64,000 nt of DNA, taken from positions 496,001 to 560,000 of the forward strand of contig CAVUYP010000001.1 of assembly GCA_963745755.1 (NCBI GenBank), in the 5' to 3' direction. This document shows positions 16,952 to 25,274 of this stretch, one piece after another. Made by a program: the position numbers and the translations under genes. Every line of letters begins with the position of its first letter. Position 1 is the stretch's first letter. Below the pieces are notes generated by a model. It was given only the letters and a program-made list of their open reading frames with translations, did no database searches and was not told where the DNA came from. This DNA comes from RHKX01 sp963745755. Its GTDB lineage: Bacteria; Actinomycetota; Thermoleophilia; Solirubrobacterales; 70-9.

Positions 16952-17322
16952 CATCCCGCCCCGTTCAGCGCGCCGCCCGGCGGAAGCGGGCCGCGAGCCG
17001 CGGGCCGCGATTGGGCGATAACGCGCCGAATCAGCCCGTAATCGCCCAATCGCCGGGCGGACGCGCAGCGGAGGCCCCGGCCCCGCCTGGGCCCAACACA
17101 CATGTCATCCCGCCCCGTTCAGCGCGCCGCCCGGCGGAAGCGGACGCGCAGCGGAGGCCCCGGCCCCGCCTGGGCCCAACACACATGTCATCCCGCCCCG
17201 TTCAGCGCGCCGCCCGGCGGAAGCGGACGCGCAGCGGAGGCCCCGGCCCCGCCTGGGCCCAACACACATGTCATCCCGCCCCGTTCAGCGCGCCGCCCGG
17301 CGGAAGCGGACGCGCAGCGGAG
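16952..17322. repeat. 83-nt non-coding tandem repeat array (four copies, first interrupted, last partial)
   Basis: Units starting with CATCCCGCCCCGTTCAGCG begin at 16952, 17106, 17189 and 17272. Copies two and three are 83 nt and essentially identical; the last runs 51 nt to 17322. The first copy spans 154 nt, exactly 83 plus a 71-nt insertion. Each unit contains the palindromes CCGCCCGGCGG and ACATGT and a GGCCC/GGGCC pair. The period is not a multiple of three and no gene covers it. It fills most of the 469-nt gap between cdsA and the TPR gene. Confidence 0.9.
16990..17060. repeat. 71-bp insertion with an 11-bp inverted repeat inside the first 83-nt unit
   Basis: This segment splits the first unit of the array at GCGG, and GCGG is present at both junctions (16986-16989 and 17057-17060), like a 4-nt target duplication. 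It contains perfect arms GATTGGGCGAT (17009-17019) and ATCGCCCAATC (17041-17051) around a 21-nt loop. It could be a miniature mobile element or a structured RNA or protein-binding site. No protein is encoded. Confidence 0.7.
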
Positions 17323-17339
17323 CATTCCGCCGGAGTTGT

Positions 17340-18335
17340 CTAATAAACGATCGCCAGCGCCAGGTAGTAGCCGGCGACGATCGTGAACAGGACGGCGTCG
17401 AGGCGGTCGAGCAGGCCGCCGTGGGGGCCGAGCATCCGGCCCGTGTCCTTGACGTCGAGGTCGCGCTTGATCGCCGACTCGAAGAGGTCGCCGAGCGGCG
17501 CCAGCAGCGCGATGCAGAGACCGAAGAGCAGGGCCTGCGGGCCGCTGAGCCAGTCCTGGTAGAGCCCGGCGAGCCAGAACCCGAGGACGCCGCCGACGAT
17601 CCCGATCATCAGGCCCTCGATCGTCTTGTTCGGCGAGACCTGCGGGGCCAGCTGCCGCTGGCCGAACATCCGGCCGCCGAGGTAGGCGAAGGTGTCGGTG
17701 AGGAAGGTCGCGATGAGGACGTCGACGAGCAGCGCGCCGCCGTGCAGCGGCAGCTCGCGGAGCAGGACGGCGTGCGCGAACGGCAGCCCGATCCAGACCA
17801 GCGCGAGGACGGTGATCGCCAGCGACCAGGTGACGTTCTTCAGCGACGGCCGCAGCAGCGCGAAGACGAGCATCACCGGGACGGTCGCCAGCAACGCCAG
17901 CAGGATCTGGAACGAGGAGCCGAAGTACGCGGCGGCGATCATCCCGAGAGCGCCGAGGAACGCCGCGGCCTCGAAGGGGCGCGAGCGGGCGGTCATCCGG
18001 AACAGCTCGATCTGAGTGCTCCAGGCGAGACCGACCATCGCGACCGCGAAGATCGGGCCGCCGGCGGCGACGATCGCGACCGCGAAGACGATCCACGGGA
18101 TCGCCCAGAGGATCCGGGCCATGGTCTCCGAGCGCCTGCCGCGACGGCGCTTGCGCGGTCCGCGTCGGCCCGGCCGCCTCGACGCCGTCTCGCCGGCGGC
18201 CGCCGGGTCCAGCGCCGCGTGGTCCCCGGTCACGCCGGAGCCGGCGTCGAGCTCGGCGTCGGAAGGAAGCGGCGATGGCTCCTGCGGGCTCTCCCGCCGC
18301 GGCCGCGACGAACCTGGTCGAGAGGGAAAGTCCAT
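17340..18335 (-). CDS. cdsA: Phosphatidate cytidylyltransferase
   Basis: The 331-residue integral membrane enzyme makes CDP-diacylglycerol from CTP and phosphatidate. About 70 residues of Pro/Arg-rich cytoplasmic N-terminus precede roughly eight membrane segments. The family motifs SPNKTIEGLMIGIVGG and ESAIKRDLDVKDTGRMLG followed by HGGLLDR are intact. It lies 81 nt downstream of uppS, the usual frr-uppS-cdsA order. The genes that often come next (dxr, rseP, ispG) are absent here, replaced by the repeat array. Confidence 0.94.
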   Translation of the reverse strand: MDFPSRPGSSRPRRESPQEPSPLPSDAELDAGSGVTGDHAALDPAAAGETASRRPGRRGPRKRRRGRRSETMARILWAIPWIVFAVAIVAAGGPIFAVAMVGLAWSTQIELFRMTARSRPFEAAAFLGALGMIAAAYFGSSFQILLALLATVPVMLVFALLRPSLKNVTWSLAITVLALVWIGLPFAHAVLLRELPLHGGALLVDVLIATFLTDTFAYLGGRMFGQRQLAPQVSPNKTIEGLMIGIVGGVLGFWLAGLYQDWLSGPQALLFGLCIALLAPLGDLFESAIKRDLDVKDTGRMLGPHGGLLDRLDAVLFTIVAGYYLALAIVY

Positions 18336-18416
18336 TCCCGCGAGCCTACCCGCGCCGCGGCCACCGGCGGCACCGCGCCGAAGGGGGCTGCAAGCCGGCC
18401 CGCCGTCCCCGGCCGG

Positions 18417-19109
18417 CTACTCGCGCGCCCCGAAGCGGCGGCGGCGCGACGCGTACTCGCTCAGGGCGGCCTCGAGCTCGGCGCGGTCGAAGTCCGGCCA
18501 GAGCGTGTCGCTGAACAGCAGCTCCGAGTAGGCGCTCTGCCAGAGCAGGAAGTTGGAGAGCCGCTTCTCGCCGCTCGTCCTGATCACCAGCTCCGGGTCG
18601 TTCATGTCCGTTGCGTAGAGGAGCGCGGCGAACGCCTCCTCCCCACCCCCCTCGTAGCGCTCGGCGGCGTCGAGGATCTCGGCGCGGCCGCCGTAGTTGA
18701 AGGCGACGAACAGGGTCATACGGGTGTTCGCCGCCGTCTCGGCCTCGGCCCAGTCCATCTGCTCGAGCAATCCGGTGGAGACGCCGCGGCGGCTGCCGAC
18801 GAAGCGCATCCGGACGCCCTCGGCGCCGAGCTCCGGGGTCTCGGAGACGATCAGCTCGGCGAACATCTCCATCAGGCCGGCCACCTCGTCCTCGGGCCGG
18901 GACCAGTTCTCGGTCGAGAACGCGTAGACGGTCAGCTCACGGATGCCGAGCGCGACGGCGTCCTTGACGGTCTGCTTCATCGTCTTCGCGCCCCGGCGGT
19001 GGCCTTCGAGCACCGGCAGCCCGCGTTCGGTCGCCCAGCGCCCGTTGCCGTCCATGATGATCGCGACGCAGGTCGCGCTGGCGCCCGCGGAAGGCTCCGG
19101 ACCGGCCAC
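18417..19109 (-). CDS. uppS: Isoprenyl transferase (undecaprenyl/polyprenyl diphosphate synthase family)
   Basis: A 230-residue cis-prenyltransferase. The catalytic Asp20 lies in VAIIMDGNGRWA; YAFSTENWSRP and the C-terminal RTSGEKRLSNFLLWQSAYSE are intact. It builds the polyprenyl carrier for peptidoglycan synthesis; chain length cannot be read from sequence. The GTG start overlaps the frr stop by one base (TAGTG). Confidence 0.95.
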   Translation of the reverse strand: MAGPEPSAGASATCVAIIMDGNGRWATERGLPVLEGHRRGAKTMKQTVKDAVALGIRELTVYAFSTENWSRPEDEVAGLMEMFAELIVSETPELGAEGVRMRFVGSRRGVSTGLLEQMDWAEAETAANTRMTLFVAFNYGGRAEILDAAERYEGGGEEAFAALLYATDMNDPELVIRTSGEKRLSNFLLWQSAYSELLFSDTLWPDFDRAELEAALSEYASRRRRFGARE

Positions 19110-19675
19110 TAGACCGTCAGGATCTCCTCTTCCTTGCCCTTGACGAGGGCATCGATCTCGCCTACCGCCTTGTCGGTGAGCTTCTGCAGCTCGGCCTCGG
19201 CACGGTGCTCGTCGTCCTCGCCGACGTCGCCGTCCTTCTTCATCTCGCGCATATCGCTGATCACGTCGCGGCGAACGTTGCGGACTGCGACCCGTCCCTC
19301 CTCGGCGACGCCGTGGATCACCTTGACCATCTCGCGGCGACGCTCCTCGGTCATCTCCGGGATCTGCAGGCGGATGACGTTGCCGTCGTTGTTCGGCGTC
19401 AGGCCGACGTCGGACTCGTTGATCGCCTTCTCGATCGCGCCGAGCGCGCCCTTGTCGTAGGGCGTGATCGTCAGCAGCCGGGCGTCGGCGGCGGCGACGT
19501 TGGAGAGCTGGTTGATCGGGGTCTCGGCGCCGTAGTAATCGACGATGATCCGGTCGAGCAGGTGCGGCGAGGCACGCCCGGTCCGGACCGTCGCGAGCTC
19601 GTTGCGGGTCGATTCGACCGACTTCGCCATCCGCTCGCCGGCGTCGGCCAGCAACTCGTCGATCAACTCGTTCAA
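19109..19675 (-). CDS. frr: Ribosome recycling factor
   Basis: The 188-residue protein splits post-termination ribosomes with EF-G. It shows RTGRASPHLLDRIIVDYYG, TPINQLSNVAAADARLL, and the C-terminal RNVRRDVISDMREMKKDG and EAELQKLTDKAV helices. Length is canonical. It overlaps pyrH by four bases. Confidence 0.97.
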   Translation of the reverse strand: MNELIDELLADAGERMAKSVESTRNELATVRTGRASPHLLDRIIVDYYGAETPINQLSNVAAADARLLTITPYDKGALGAIEKAINESDVGLTPNNDGNVIRLQIPEMTEERRREMVKVIHGVAEEGRVAVRNVRRDVISDMREMKKDGDVGEDDEHRAEAELQKLTDKAVGEIDALVKGKEEEILTV

Positions 19676-20427
19676 GACCCGTGCTCCTCTCGCTTCGATG
19701 AAACGACCGTGCCGACCCGCTCTCCGCGGACGATCCTATCTATGTTCGTTTCGTCCGCCATGTTGAAGACGTGGATCGGCAGGTCGTTGTCCATGCACAG
19801 CGACAGCGCCGTCGAATCCATCACCTTCAGCCCTCGCTCGATCGCCTCGCGGTGGGTGATCGACGCGAGGAACTTCGCGTCCGGGACCTTGGCCGGATCG
19901 GCGTCGTAGACGCCCTCGACCCCGTGCTTGGCCATCAGGATCGCCTCGGCGTGGATCTCGAGCGCGCGCAGCGAGGCGGCGGTGTCGGTCGTGAAGAACG
20001 GGTTGCCGGTGCCGGCCGCGAAGATCACCACCCGGCCCTTCTCGAGATGGCGCATCGCCCGCCGGCGGATGTAGGGCTCGGCGACCTCGCTGACCTCGAT
20101 CGCCGACATCACCCGCGTGTCGGTGTCCTGTTTCTCGAGCGCGTCCTGGAGCGTCAGCGCGTTGAGCACCGTGGCCAGCATCCCCATGTAGTCGGCGGTC
20201 GCGCGGTCCATCCCCGCCGCTGCCCCCTGCAGGCCCCGGTAGATGTTGCCGGCGCCGACGACGATCGCGATCTCGACGCCGCCGGCGCGGACGTGGGTCA
20301 CCTGATCGGCGATCCGCTGGACGCGATCATGGTCGGTGCCGTACTCGAGCTCGCCCATCAGGGCCTCGCCCGAGAGCTTGAGCATGACCCGGTCGAAGAC
20401 CCGGCCGGTTCCTGACTCCGAGCCCAT
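19672..20427 (-). CDS. pyrH: UMP kinase
   Basis: A 251-residue amino-acid-kinase-fold enzyme that phosphorylates UMP to UDP. Motifs are MLKLSGEALMG, IVVGAGNIYRGLQGAAAGMD, RVVIFAAGTGNPFFTTDTAA and DADPAKVPDAKF. It lies 19 nt downstream of tsf, in the conserved rpsB-tsf-pyrH-frr order. Confidence 0.96.
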   Translation of the reverse strand: MGSESGTGRVFDRVMLKLSGEALMGELEYGTDHDRVQRIADQVTHVRAGGVEIAIVVGAGNIYRGLQGAAAGMDRATADYMGMLATVLNALTLQDALEKQDTDTRVMSAIEVSEVAEPYIRRRAMRHLEKGRVVIFAAGTGNPFFTTDTAASLRALEIHAEAILMAKHGVEGVYDADPAKVPDAKFLASITHREAIERGLKVMDSTALSLCMDNDLPIHVFNMADETNIDRIVRGERVGTVVSSKREEHGS

Positions 20428-20446
20428 CCGGGTCGCCGCCGGGCGG

Positions 20447-21061
20447 CTAGCCCTCCGCCCCGACTTCGAAGCGGGCGAAGCGGGCGATCCTGACGTTCTC
20501 GCCGGTCTTCGCCGAAGCTTCCTCGCGGAGCTGCTCGATCGTCTTGCCGTCGTGCTTGTCGGCGTTGACGTGCGGCTGATCGAGCAGGGCGATCTCCCGG
20601 CGCCACTTCGCGATCTGCCCCTCGACGATCCGCTCGCGGACGTTCTCCGGCTTACCCTCCTCGGCGGCCTTCTGCTCGAAGACCGCGCGCTCGGCCGATT
20701 CCTCCTCGGCGGGCACCTCGTCGGCCGACACGTAGCGCGGCGCGGCGGCGGCGACGTGCAGCGCGATCTCGGCCGCGAAAGCCTTGAAGTCGTCGTTGCG
20801 GGCGACGAAGTCGGTCTCGCACTGGACCTCGACGAGGACGCCGATCCTTCCGGTGGCGTGGACGTAGGAGGCGACGATGCCCTCCTCGGTGCTGCGGCCG
20901 CTGCGCTTGGCCGCGGATGCCTGGCCCTTGACGCGGAGCAGCTCGATCGCCCTGTCGAGGTCGCCGTCGGCCTCGGTCAGCGCCGACTTGCAGTCCATCA
21001 TCGCCGCGCCGGTCCGCTCGCGCAGGGCTTTGACGTCGGCCGCCTTGATCTCGGGGCTCAC
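20447..21061 (-). CDS. tsf: Elongation factor Ts
   Basis: The 204-residue nucleotide exchange factor for EF-Tu has an N-terminal UBA-like domain (VKALRERTGAAMMDCKSALTE) and the exchange motif CETDFVARNDDF. It is the short form with a single core subdomain, as in Thermus, rather than the 280-residue E. coli type. It overlaps rpsB by four bases. Confidence 0.96.
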   Translation of the reverse strand: MSPEIKAADVKALRERTGAAMMDCKSALTEADGDLDRAIELLRVKGQASAAKRSGRSTEEGIVASYVHATGRIGVLVEVQCETDFVARNDDFKAFAAEIALHVAAAAPRYVSADEVPAEEESAERAVFEQKAAEEGKPENVRERIVEGQIAKWRREIALLDQPHVNADKHDGKTIEQLREEASAKTGENVRIARFARFEVGAEG

Positions 21062-22164
21062 TTCTCAGCTCCTTCGCTCGCGCCGCTCGCGGCGGGCGCC
21101 GCCTCGGTCTGCTCGGCTGCGGCCGGCTCGGCCTCGGCCGGTGCCGGCGGCTGCTCGGTGGCCGCCGTCTCGGCAGCGGGCTCGGCCTTCGCAGCCGCCT
21201 CCTGCTTCGCAGCCGCCTCCTTGGGCGCAGCTTCGGCCTTCACGGTCGCTTCCTGCTTCGGAGCGGTTTTCGGCTTCGGGGCGGCCGCCTGCTTGGGGGC
21301 GTCGCCCTTCGGCTGCTCGCCGCCCGCCTTCGCCGCCTCGGCCTCGGCCTTCGCGGCTGCCTCGGCCGCCTTCCGCGCCTCTTCCTCCTCGCGCTTGCGG
21401 CGCTGTTCTTCCTCGCGCTTCTTGCGCTCCTCCTCCTCGCGCATGCGACGTGCCTCCTCGGCCTGCTGGTAGGCCGTCGCCGAGGTCAGGATCGCCTCGC
21501 CGAGGGTGCCGACGATCAGCTCGCAGGAGCGGATCGCGTCGTCGTTGCCGGGGATCACGTACTCGACCGGTCGCGGGTTGCAGTTCGTGTCGACGAGCGC
21601 AACGATCGGGATGCCGAGGCGGGTCGCCTCGTTGACGGCGATCTCCTCGGCGTTCAGGTCGATCACGAAGATCGCCTCCGGCGGGCGCTGCATGTCGCGG
21701 ACGCCGCCGAGGTTGAACTCGAGCTTGCGGAGCTCGGCCTCGCGGGCCATCCGCTCCTTCGTCGGCAGCAACGCCAGCTGGCCGTTCGACTCGAGGTCGG
21801 TGAGCTCGTGCAGCCGCTTGATCCGCTTCGAGATCGTCCCGAAGTTCGTCAGCAGCCCGCCGAGCCAGCGCCGGCTGACGAACGGCATGCCGGTCTTGTC
21901 GGCCCAATCCTCGATCGTGTCACGCGCCTGCTTCTTGGTGCCGACGAAGAGGATCTTGCCGCCGCGGCCGGCGACGTCGGCGCAGAAGTCACGGGCCTTG
22001 CTGAGCAGCACTTCCGTCTGCAGCAGGTCGATGATGTGGATCCCGTCGCGCTCGCCGTGGATGTAGCGGCGCATCGCCGGGTCCCAGCGGCGCGTCTGGT
22101 GCCCGAAATGGACCCCGGCCTCGAGCAGCTCCTTGATGCCGGTATCGGCATTTGAGTCGGTCAT
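21058..22164 (-). CDS. rpsB: 30S ribosomal protein S2 with a long C-terminal extension
   Basis: Residues 1-240 are a normal S2: GIKELLEAGVHFGHQTRRWDP, LFVGTKKQARDTIEDWA, WLGGLLTNF and IPIVALVDTNCNP. About 125 extra residues follow: a charged Arg/Glu helix rich in REEEERKKREEEQRRKREEE, then an Ala/Lys/Glu/Pro-rich repeat tail. The ATG at 22164 has AAGGGA upstream. Its 5' leader is about 105 nt and structured. The extension should protrude from the 30S body and could bind RNA or other factors. Confidence 0.95.
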   Translation of the reverse strand: MTDSNADTGIKELLEAGVHFGHQTRRWDPAMRRYIHGERDGIHIIDLLQTEVLLSKARDFCADVAGRGGKILFVGTKKQARDTIEDWADKTGMPFVSRRWLGGLLTNFGTISKRIKRLHELTDLESNGQLALLPTKERMAREAELRKLEFNLGGVRDMQRPPEAIFVIDLNAEEIAVNEATRLGIPIVALVDTNCNPRPVEYVIPGNDDAIRSCELIVGTLGEAILTSATAYQQAEEARRMREEEERKKREEEQRRKREEEEARKAAEAAAKAEAEAAKAGGEQPKGDAPKQAAAPKPKTAPKQEATVKAEAAPKEAAAKQEAAAKAEPAAETAATEQPPAPAEAEPAAAEQTEAAPAASGASEGAEK

Positions 22165-22278
22165 TGAGTTCCCTTGTGATGGTGAGATTCCGGCCCTCGG
22201 ACCGTCGCGGGGACCCGGCACGAGGCCGGGCAGGGCCCGCGATCGCTCCGCGACCGCCGTTGCGAATGCCCGAGTCTA
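22165..22278 (-). promoter_or_regulatory. rpsB leader with -10 element and hairpins
   Basis: On the minus strand TAGACT at 22278-22273 is a plausible -10; the same hexamer precedes imuB and the PBP gene. The leader then contains CCCGGC-CTCGT-GCCGGG and further GC-rich stems before AAGGGA and the rpsB ATG. A structured rpsB leader suggests autoregulation by S2, but no defined element is recognised. No good -35 is seen. Confidence 0.4.
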
Positions 22279-22308
22279 GATGAATTGCGCCTGCGGGCGG
22301 AGGATCCG

Positions 22309-22989
22309 TCAGGGCCGCCGCGCCTGCTCGAGAGCGGTCTCGAGGTCGGCCGGCAGTTCGCTCTCGAATGCGAGCGGCCCCTTGCCGAGCGGATGTGAGA
22401 AGGCGAGCCGGTGCGAGTGCAGGAACTGGCGCTCGAGCCCGTAGCGGCGCCCGGAGCCGTACTGCGGATCGCCGACGATCGGGTTGCCGATCGCCTGCAT
22501 GTGGGCGCGGATCTGATGGGTGCGGCCGGTCTCGAGCCGGACCTCGAGCAGCGCCTCGCGCGGCAGCCGCTGGCGGACCTCGAAGTGGGTGACGGCCGGC
22601 CGCGGCCGCCGGCCGCCGACGACCACCCGCTCGGGCGCTCGGTGGTCGCGGCCGAGCGCGGCGTCGATCTTGCCGGTCCGCGAGGGCGGGCAGCCCTCGA
22701 CCAGCGCCAGGTACTGCCGGGTCACCTCGCGGGCGGCGATCATCGCGCTCAGCGCCTTGTGCGCCTCCGGATCGCGGGCGACGACGAGCAGGCCCGACGT
22801 GTCGCGGTCGAGCCGGTGAACGATGCCGGGCCGCGCCGGGTCCTCGCCGCCGCCGAGCAGGCCGCCGAGCGCCTCGACGAGCGAGGGGCCCGGGTTGCCG
22901 GGCGCGGGATGGACGAGCAGGCCGGCCGGCTTGTCGACGACCGCGAGGTGCTCGTCCTCCCAGACGACGAGCGGCCGCTCGGCGCTCAA
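22309..22989 (-). CDS. RluA/RluD-family pseudouridine synthase without an S4 domain
   Basis: The 226-residue catalytic domain contains VVDKPAGLLVHP, the catalytic motif HRLDRDTSGLLVVA, the strand ETGRTHQIRAHM and FLHSHRLAFSHP. Family members modify 23S rRNA or tRNA uridines. The usual N-terminal S4 RNA-binding domain (about 70-90 residues) is missing; the protein begins just before the catalytic fold at a TTG that overlaps the lspA stop (TTGA). The target is therefore unclear. Confidence 0.9.
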   Translation of the reverse strand: MSAERPLVVWEDEHLAVVDKPAGLLVHPAPGNPGPSLVEALGGLLGGGEDPARPGIVHRLDRDTSGLLVVARDPEAHKALSAMIAAREVTRQYLALVEGCPPSRTGKIDAALGRDHRAPERVVVGGRRPRPAVTHFEVRQRLPREALLEVRLETGRTHQIRAHMQAIGNPIVGDPQYGSGRRYGLERQFLHSHRLAFSHPLGKGPLAFESELPADLETALEQARRP

Positions 22990-23492
22990 CCCGACTCCGA
23001 GCCGGCGCCGGCGGGCTTCGGCGGGTCCGGCTTGGCGTCGGCGGCCGGCTCACCGAACGCATACATCCAGACGAGGATGACGACCCCGAGGGTGATCTCG
23101 ACGTCGGCCATGTTGAAGGCCGGCCAGGGGCCGAGGTCGACGAAGTCGGTCACCGCCCCCTGGTCGACCCGGTCGATCAGGTTGCCGATCGCGCCGCCCG
23201 CGAGCAGCCCGATCGGCAACCACAGGCCGCGGCGCTCGGAGGCCGCCAGGAAGACGCCGAGGAGCGCTGCGAATGCGACCGCGGCGAGGACGATGACGAG
23301 CGAGCCGGCGCCGTCGAGGAGCCCGAAGGCGATCCCGCGGTTGGCGACCCGGACCAGGTCGACCCCGGCGAACAGGTCGATCCGCTCACCGGGCAGCAGC
23401 TCGCCGCGGACCAGCGCCTTGGTCAGCTGATCGAGCGCCAGGGCGACGGCGGCGACCGCCGCCGCACGTCCGTATCCGTGGTTGCGACTCAC
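22986..23492 (-). CDS. lspA: Lipoprotein signal peptidase
   Basis: A 168-residue inner-membrane aspartyl peptidase that cleaves prolipoprotein signal peptides. It has four hydrophobic segments and the catalytic regions VANRGIAFGLLDG, GGAIGNLIDRVDQGAVTDF and WPAFNMADVEIT with both conserved Asp residues. It starts at a GTG overlapping the yggT stop (GTGA). The C-terminal 20 residues are Pro/Ala-rich. Confidence 0.94.
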   Translation of the reverse strand: MSRNHGYGRAAAVAAVALALDQLTKALVRGELLPGERIDLFAGVDLVRVANRGIAFGLLDGAGSLVIVLAAVAFAALLGVFLAASERRGLWLPIGLLAGGAIGNLIDRVDQGAVTDFVDLGPWPAFNMADVEITLGVVILVWMYAFGEPAADAKPDPPKPAGAGSESG

Positions 23493-23810
23493 CCGTTGAT
23501 CAACCCGACGACGACCGCGCGCAGGACGAAGAGCAGGATCAGCCCGATCATCGGGCTCAGATCCAGCGACATCCCGCCGGCGCCGACCGGCGGCAGGAAG
23601 CGGCGGAAGAGGTTCAGGTACGGCGAGGTCGTCTCGGTCGACGAACCCGGTCACCGCCCGCAGCGGCGCGTTGTAGGGAAGCGAGCCGCGGATGTTGAGA
23701 ACCCAGGAGATCGCGACGGAGGCGATCACGAGGATGATGAAGACGAGGAACAGCGAGTCGACGTACTGGGCGACGTCGCCGCGGTCGATCGCGATCGGGA
23801 TCACGCTCAC
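23489..23810 (-). CDS. YggT family membrane protein, interrupted by a +1 frameshift
   Basis: The first part, after the GTG at 23810, has a membrane helix (LFLVFIILVIASVAISWVL) and PYNAPLRAVTGFVD. At 23636-23637 one extra base shifts the frame; removing it gives TTSPYLNLFRRFLPPVGAGG and a second membrane segment GLILLFVLRAVVVGLING, then a stop. That is the canonical YggT pattern (about 106 residues). Uncorrected, the frame runs on into lspA. YggT proteins are associated with division and osmotic tolerance. It overlaps proC by GTGA. Confidence 0.82.
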
Positions 23811-24595
23811 CGGGTCCCCGCCATCCGCTCCAGCGATGCGTCGACGGCCGCCTTGAAGGCGGCGTGGACGTCGCGCTCGGCGAGCTCGTCGAGGCCCGCC
23901 TCGGTGCTTCCCCCGGGCGAGGCGATCGCCCGCTGCATCGGCCCGGGCTCGTGGGTCAGGAGGTGCTGGCCGACCCCGGCGGCCGCCTCGCTGACGAGCC
24001 GGGCGCTGAGCTCGGCGTCGAGCCCGGCCTCGACGCCGGCCTCGATCAGGGCCTCGACGGCGAGGGCGATGTAGGCCGGTGCGCAGCCCATCACCGCGGT
24101 CGCCGGGTCGAGCTCGCCCTCGGCGACCTCGAAGACGCTGCCGAGCGATCCGAGCAGGGCCAGGGCCTCGCCGAGCACCCCGGAACGGTCGGCGGCGGCG
24201 AGCGGCGTGTGACAGATCACCCCATGCCCGATCTCGACCGCGAGGTTCGGCATCGTCCGCAGCACCGGGGTCGGCGCCAGCGCCGGCTCGAGCCTCGCGA
24301 GCGGCGTCGCGCCCAGCACCGAGATCACGCCTCCGGCCCGGCCGGCGATCCGCGGCGCCACCTCGTCGAGGGCGGCCGGCTTGACCGCGAGGACGACGAG
24401 GTCGGCGCGATCGGCCATGTCCTCGACCGAGCCGAGCCGGACGCCGCCGAGCTCGTCGGCGAGGGCCTGCGCCCGTCCCGATCCGGAATCCGTGAACAGC
24501 ATCGTCGCCGGGCGCAGCGACGCCCGCGCCCAGCCTCGGGCCACCGCGGCGGCCATGTTTCCCGATCCTGCGAAACCGACGATCATCGGTCCCAA
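23807..24595 (-). CDS. proC: Pyrroline-5-carboxylate reductase
   Basis: A 262-residue NAD(P)H enzyme for the last step of proline synthesis. The Rossmann motif GFAGSGNMAAAVARGW opens the protein, VLAVKPAALDEV follows, and the C-terminal dimer helix region shows MGCAPAYIALAVEALIEAGV and SPGGSTEAGLDEL. It sits between sepF and yggT, a common actinobacterial placement. Confidence 0.94.
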   Translation of the reverse strand: MGPMIVGFAGSGNMAAAVARGWARASLRPATMLFTDSGSGRAQALADELGGVRLGSVEDMADRADLVVLAVKPAALDEVAPRIAGRAGGVISVLGATPLARLEPALAPTPVLRTMPNLAVEIGHGVICHTPLAAADRSGVLGEALALLGSLGSVFEVAEGELDPATAVMGCAPAYIALAVEALIEAGVEAGLDAELSARLVSEAAAGVGQHLLTHEPGPMQRAIASPGGSTEAGLDELAERDVHAAFKAAVDASLERMAGTR

Positions 24596-24602
24596 GACTA
24601 GA

Positions 24603-25166
24603 TCAGGACTGGTTGAAGAAACCCTTCTCGACGAGGCGGGCCTTCTCCTCGGCGGAGACCTCGACGTTGGCGGGGGTGAGCATGAAGGTCTTGTCGGCGA
24701 TCTTCTGCATGCCGCCGTCGAGCGCGTAGGTGAGGCCGGAGCTGAAGTCGATCAGGCGCTTCGAGAGGTCGGCGCTGGTCGACTGGAGGTTGAGGATCAC
24801 CGGGACGTTGCGCTTGAACCGGTCGGCCACCTCCTGGGCGTCGTTGAAGTTGCGCGGGGTGACGAAGTGAACCTGGACGTCGGCGCCGGCGTCGGAGACC
24901 GGGCGCAGGTTGCGGCGGCGGCGCGGCGCGGCGTCGTCGGCGAAGATGTCGTCGATGTCGTCGGCCGGCGGCTCCTCACGGCGCAGGCGGCGCACGTTCG
25001 AGGGCGAGCTCGAGCGGTGGCGGCGCGACGGCGGCGGTCCCGGGACGGCTTCCTCGCTGACCGTGTCCGGTTCGTAGGAGTCGAACTCGTCCTCGTAGCG
25101 GTAGTCGTGGTCCTCGGCGAGGCCGAAGTAGACGAGTGCTCTGTTCCATGTATCGCGTACGGCCAT
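24603..25166 (-). CDS. sepF: Cell division protein SepF
   Basis: The 187-residue protein anchors FtsZ to the membrane. It begins MAVRDTWNRALVYFGLAEDHDY (membrane-binding amphipathic helix), has an acidic and basic linker, and then the SepF core with VHFVTPRNFNDAQEVADRF and PVILNLQSTSADLSKRLIDF and SGLTYALDGGMQKIADKTF. The ATG at 25166 is chosen because an in-frame upstream ATG adds 19 residues without family similarity. Confidence 0.95.
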   Translation of the reverse strand: MAVRDTWNRALVYFGLAEDHDYRYEDEFDSYEPDTVSEEAVPGPPPSRRHRSSSPSNVRRLRREEPPADDIDDIFADDAAPRRRRNLRPVSDAGADVQVHFVTPRNFNDAQEVADRFKRNVPVILNLQSTSADLSKRLIDFSSGLTYALDGGMQKIADKTFMLTPANVEVSAEEKARLVEKGFFNQS

Positions 25167-25274
25167 GTCGCGCCTTCTTCGCCCAACCCGGGCGATCTCC
25201 TGCGGATAAGTATGACGCGCCAAGCCGCTCGGCAGCGACGGCTCGGCGGCCTGACAACCGGCTTGCAGCGTCGC

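Noticed and set aside
16989..17323. Open frames through the 83-nt repeat
   Set aside because: The repeat period is not a multiple of three, so each copy is read in a new frame; the products are Pro/Arg-rich and without similarity.
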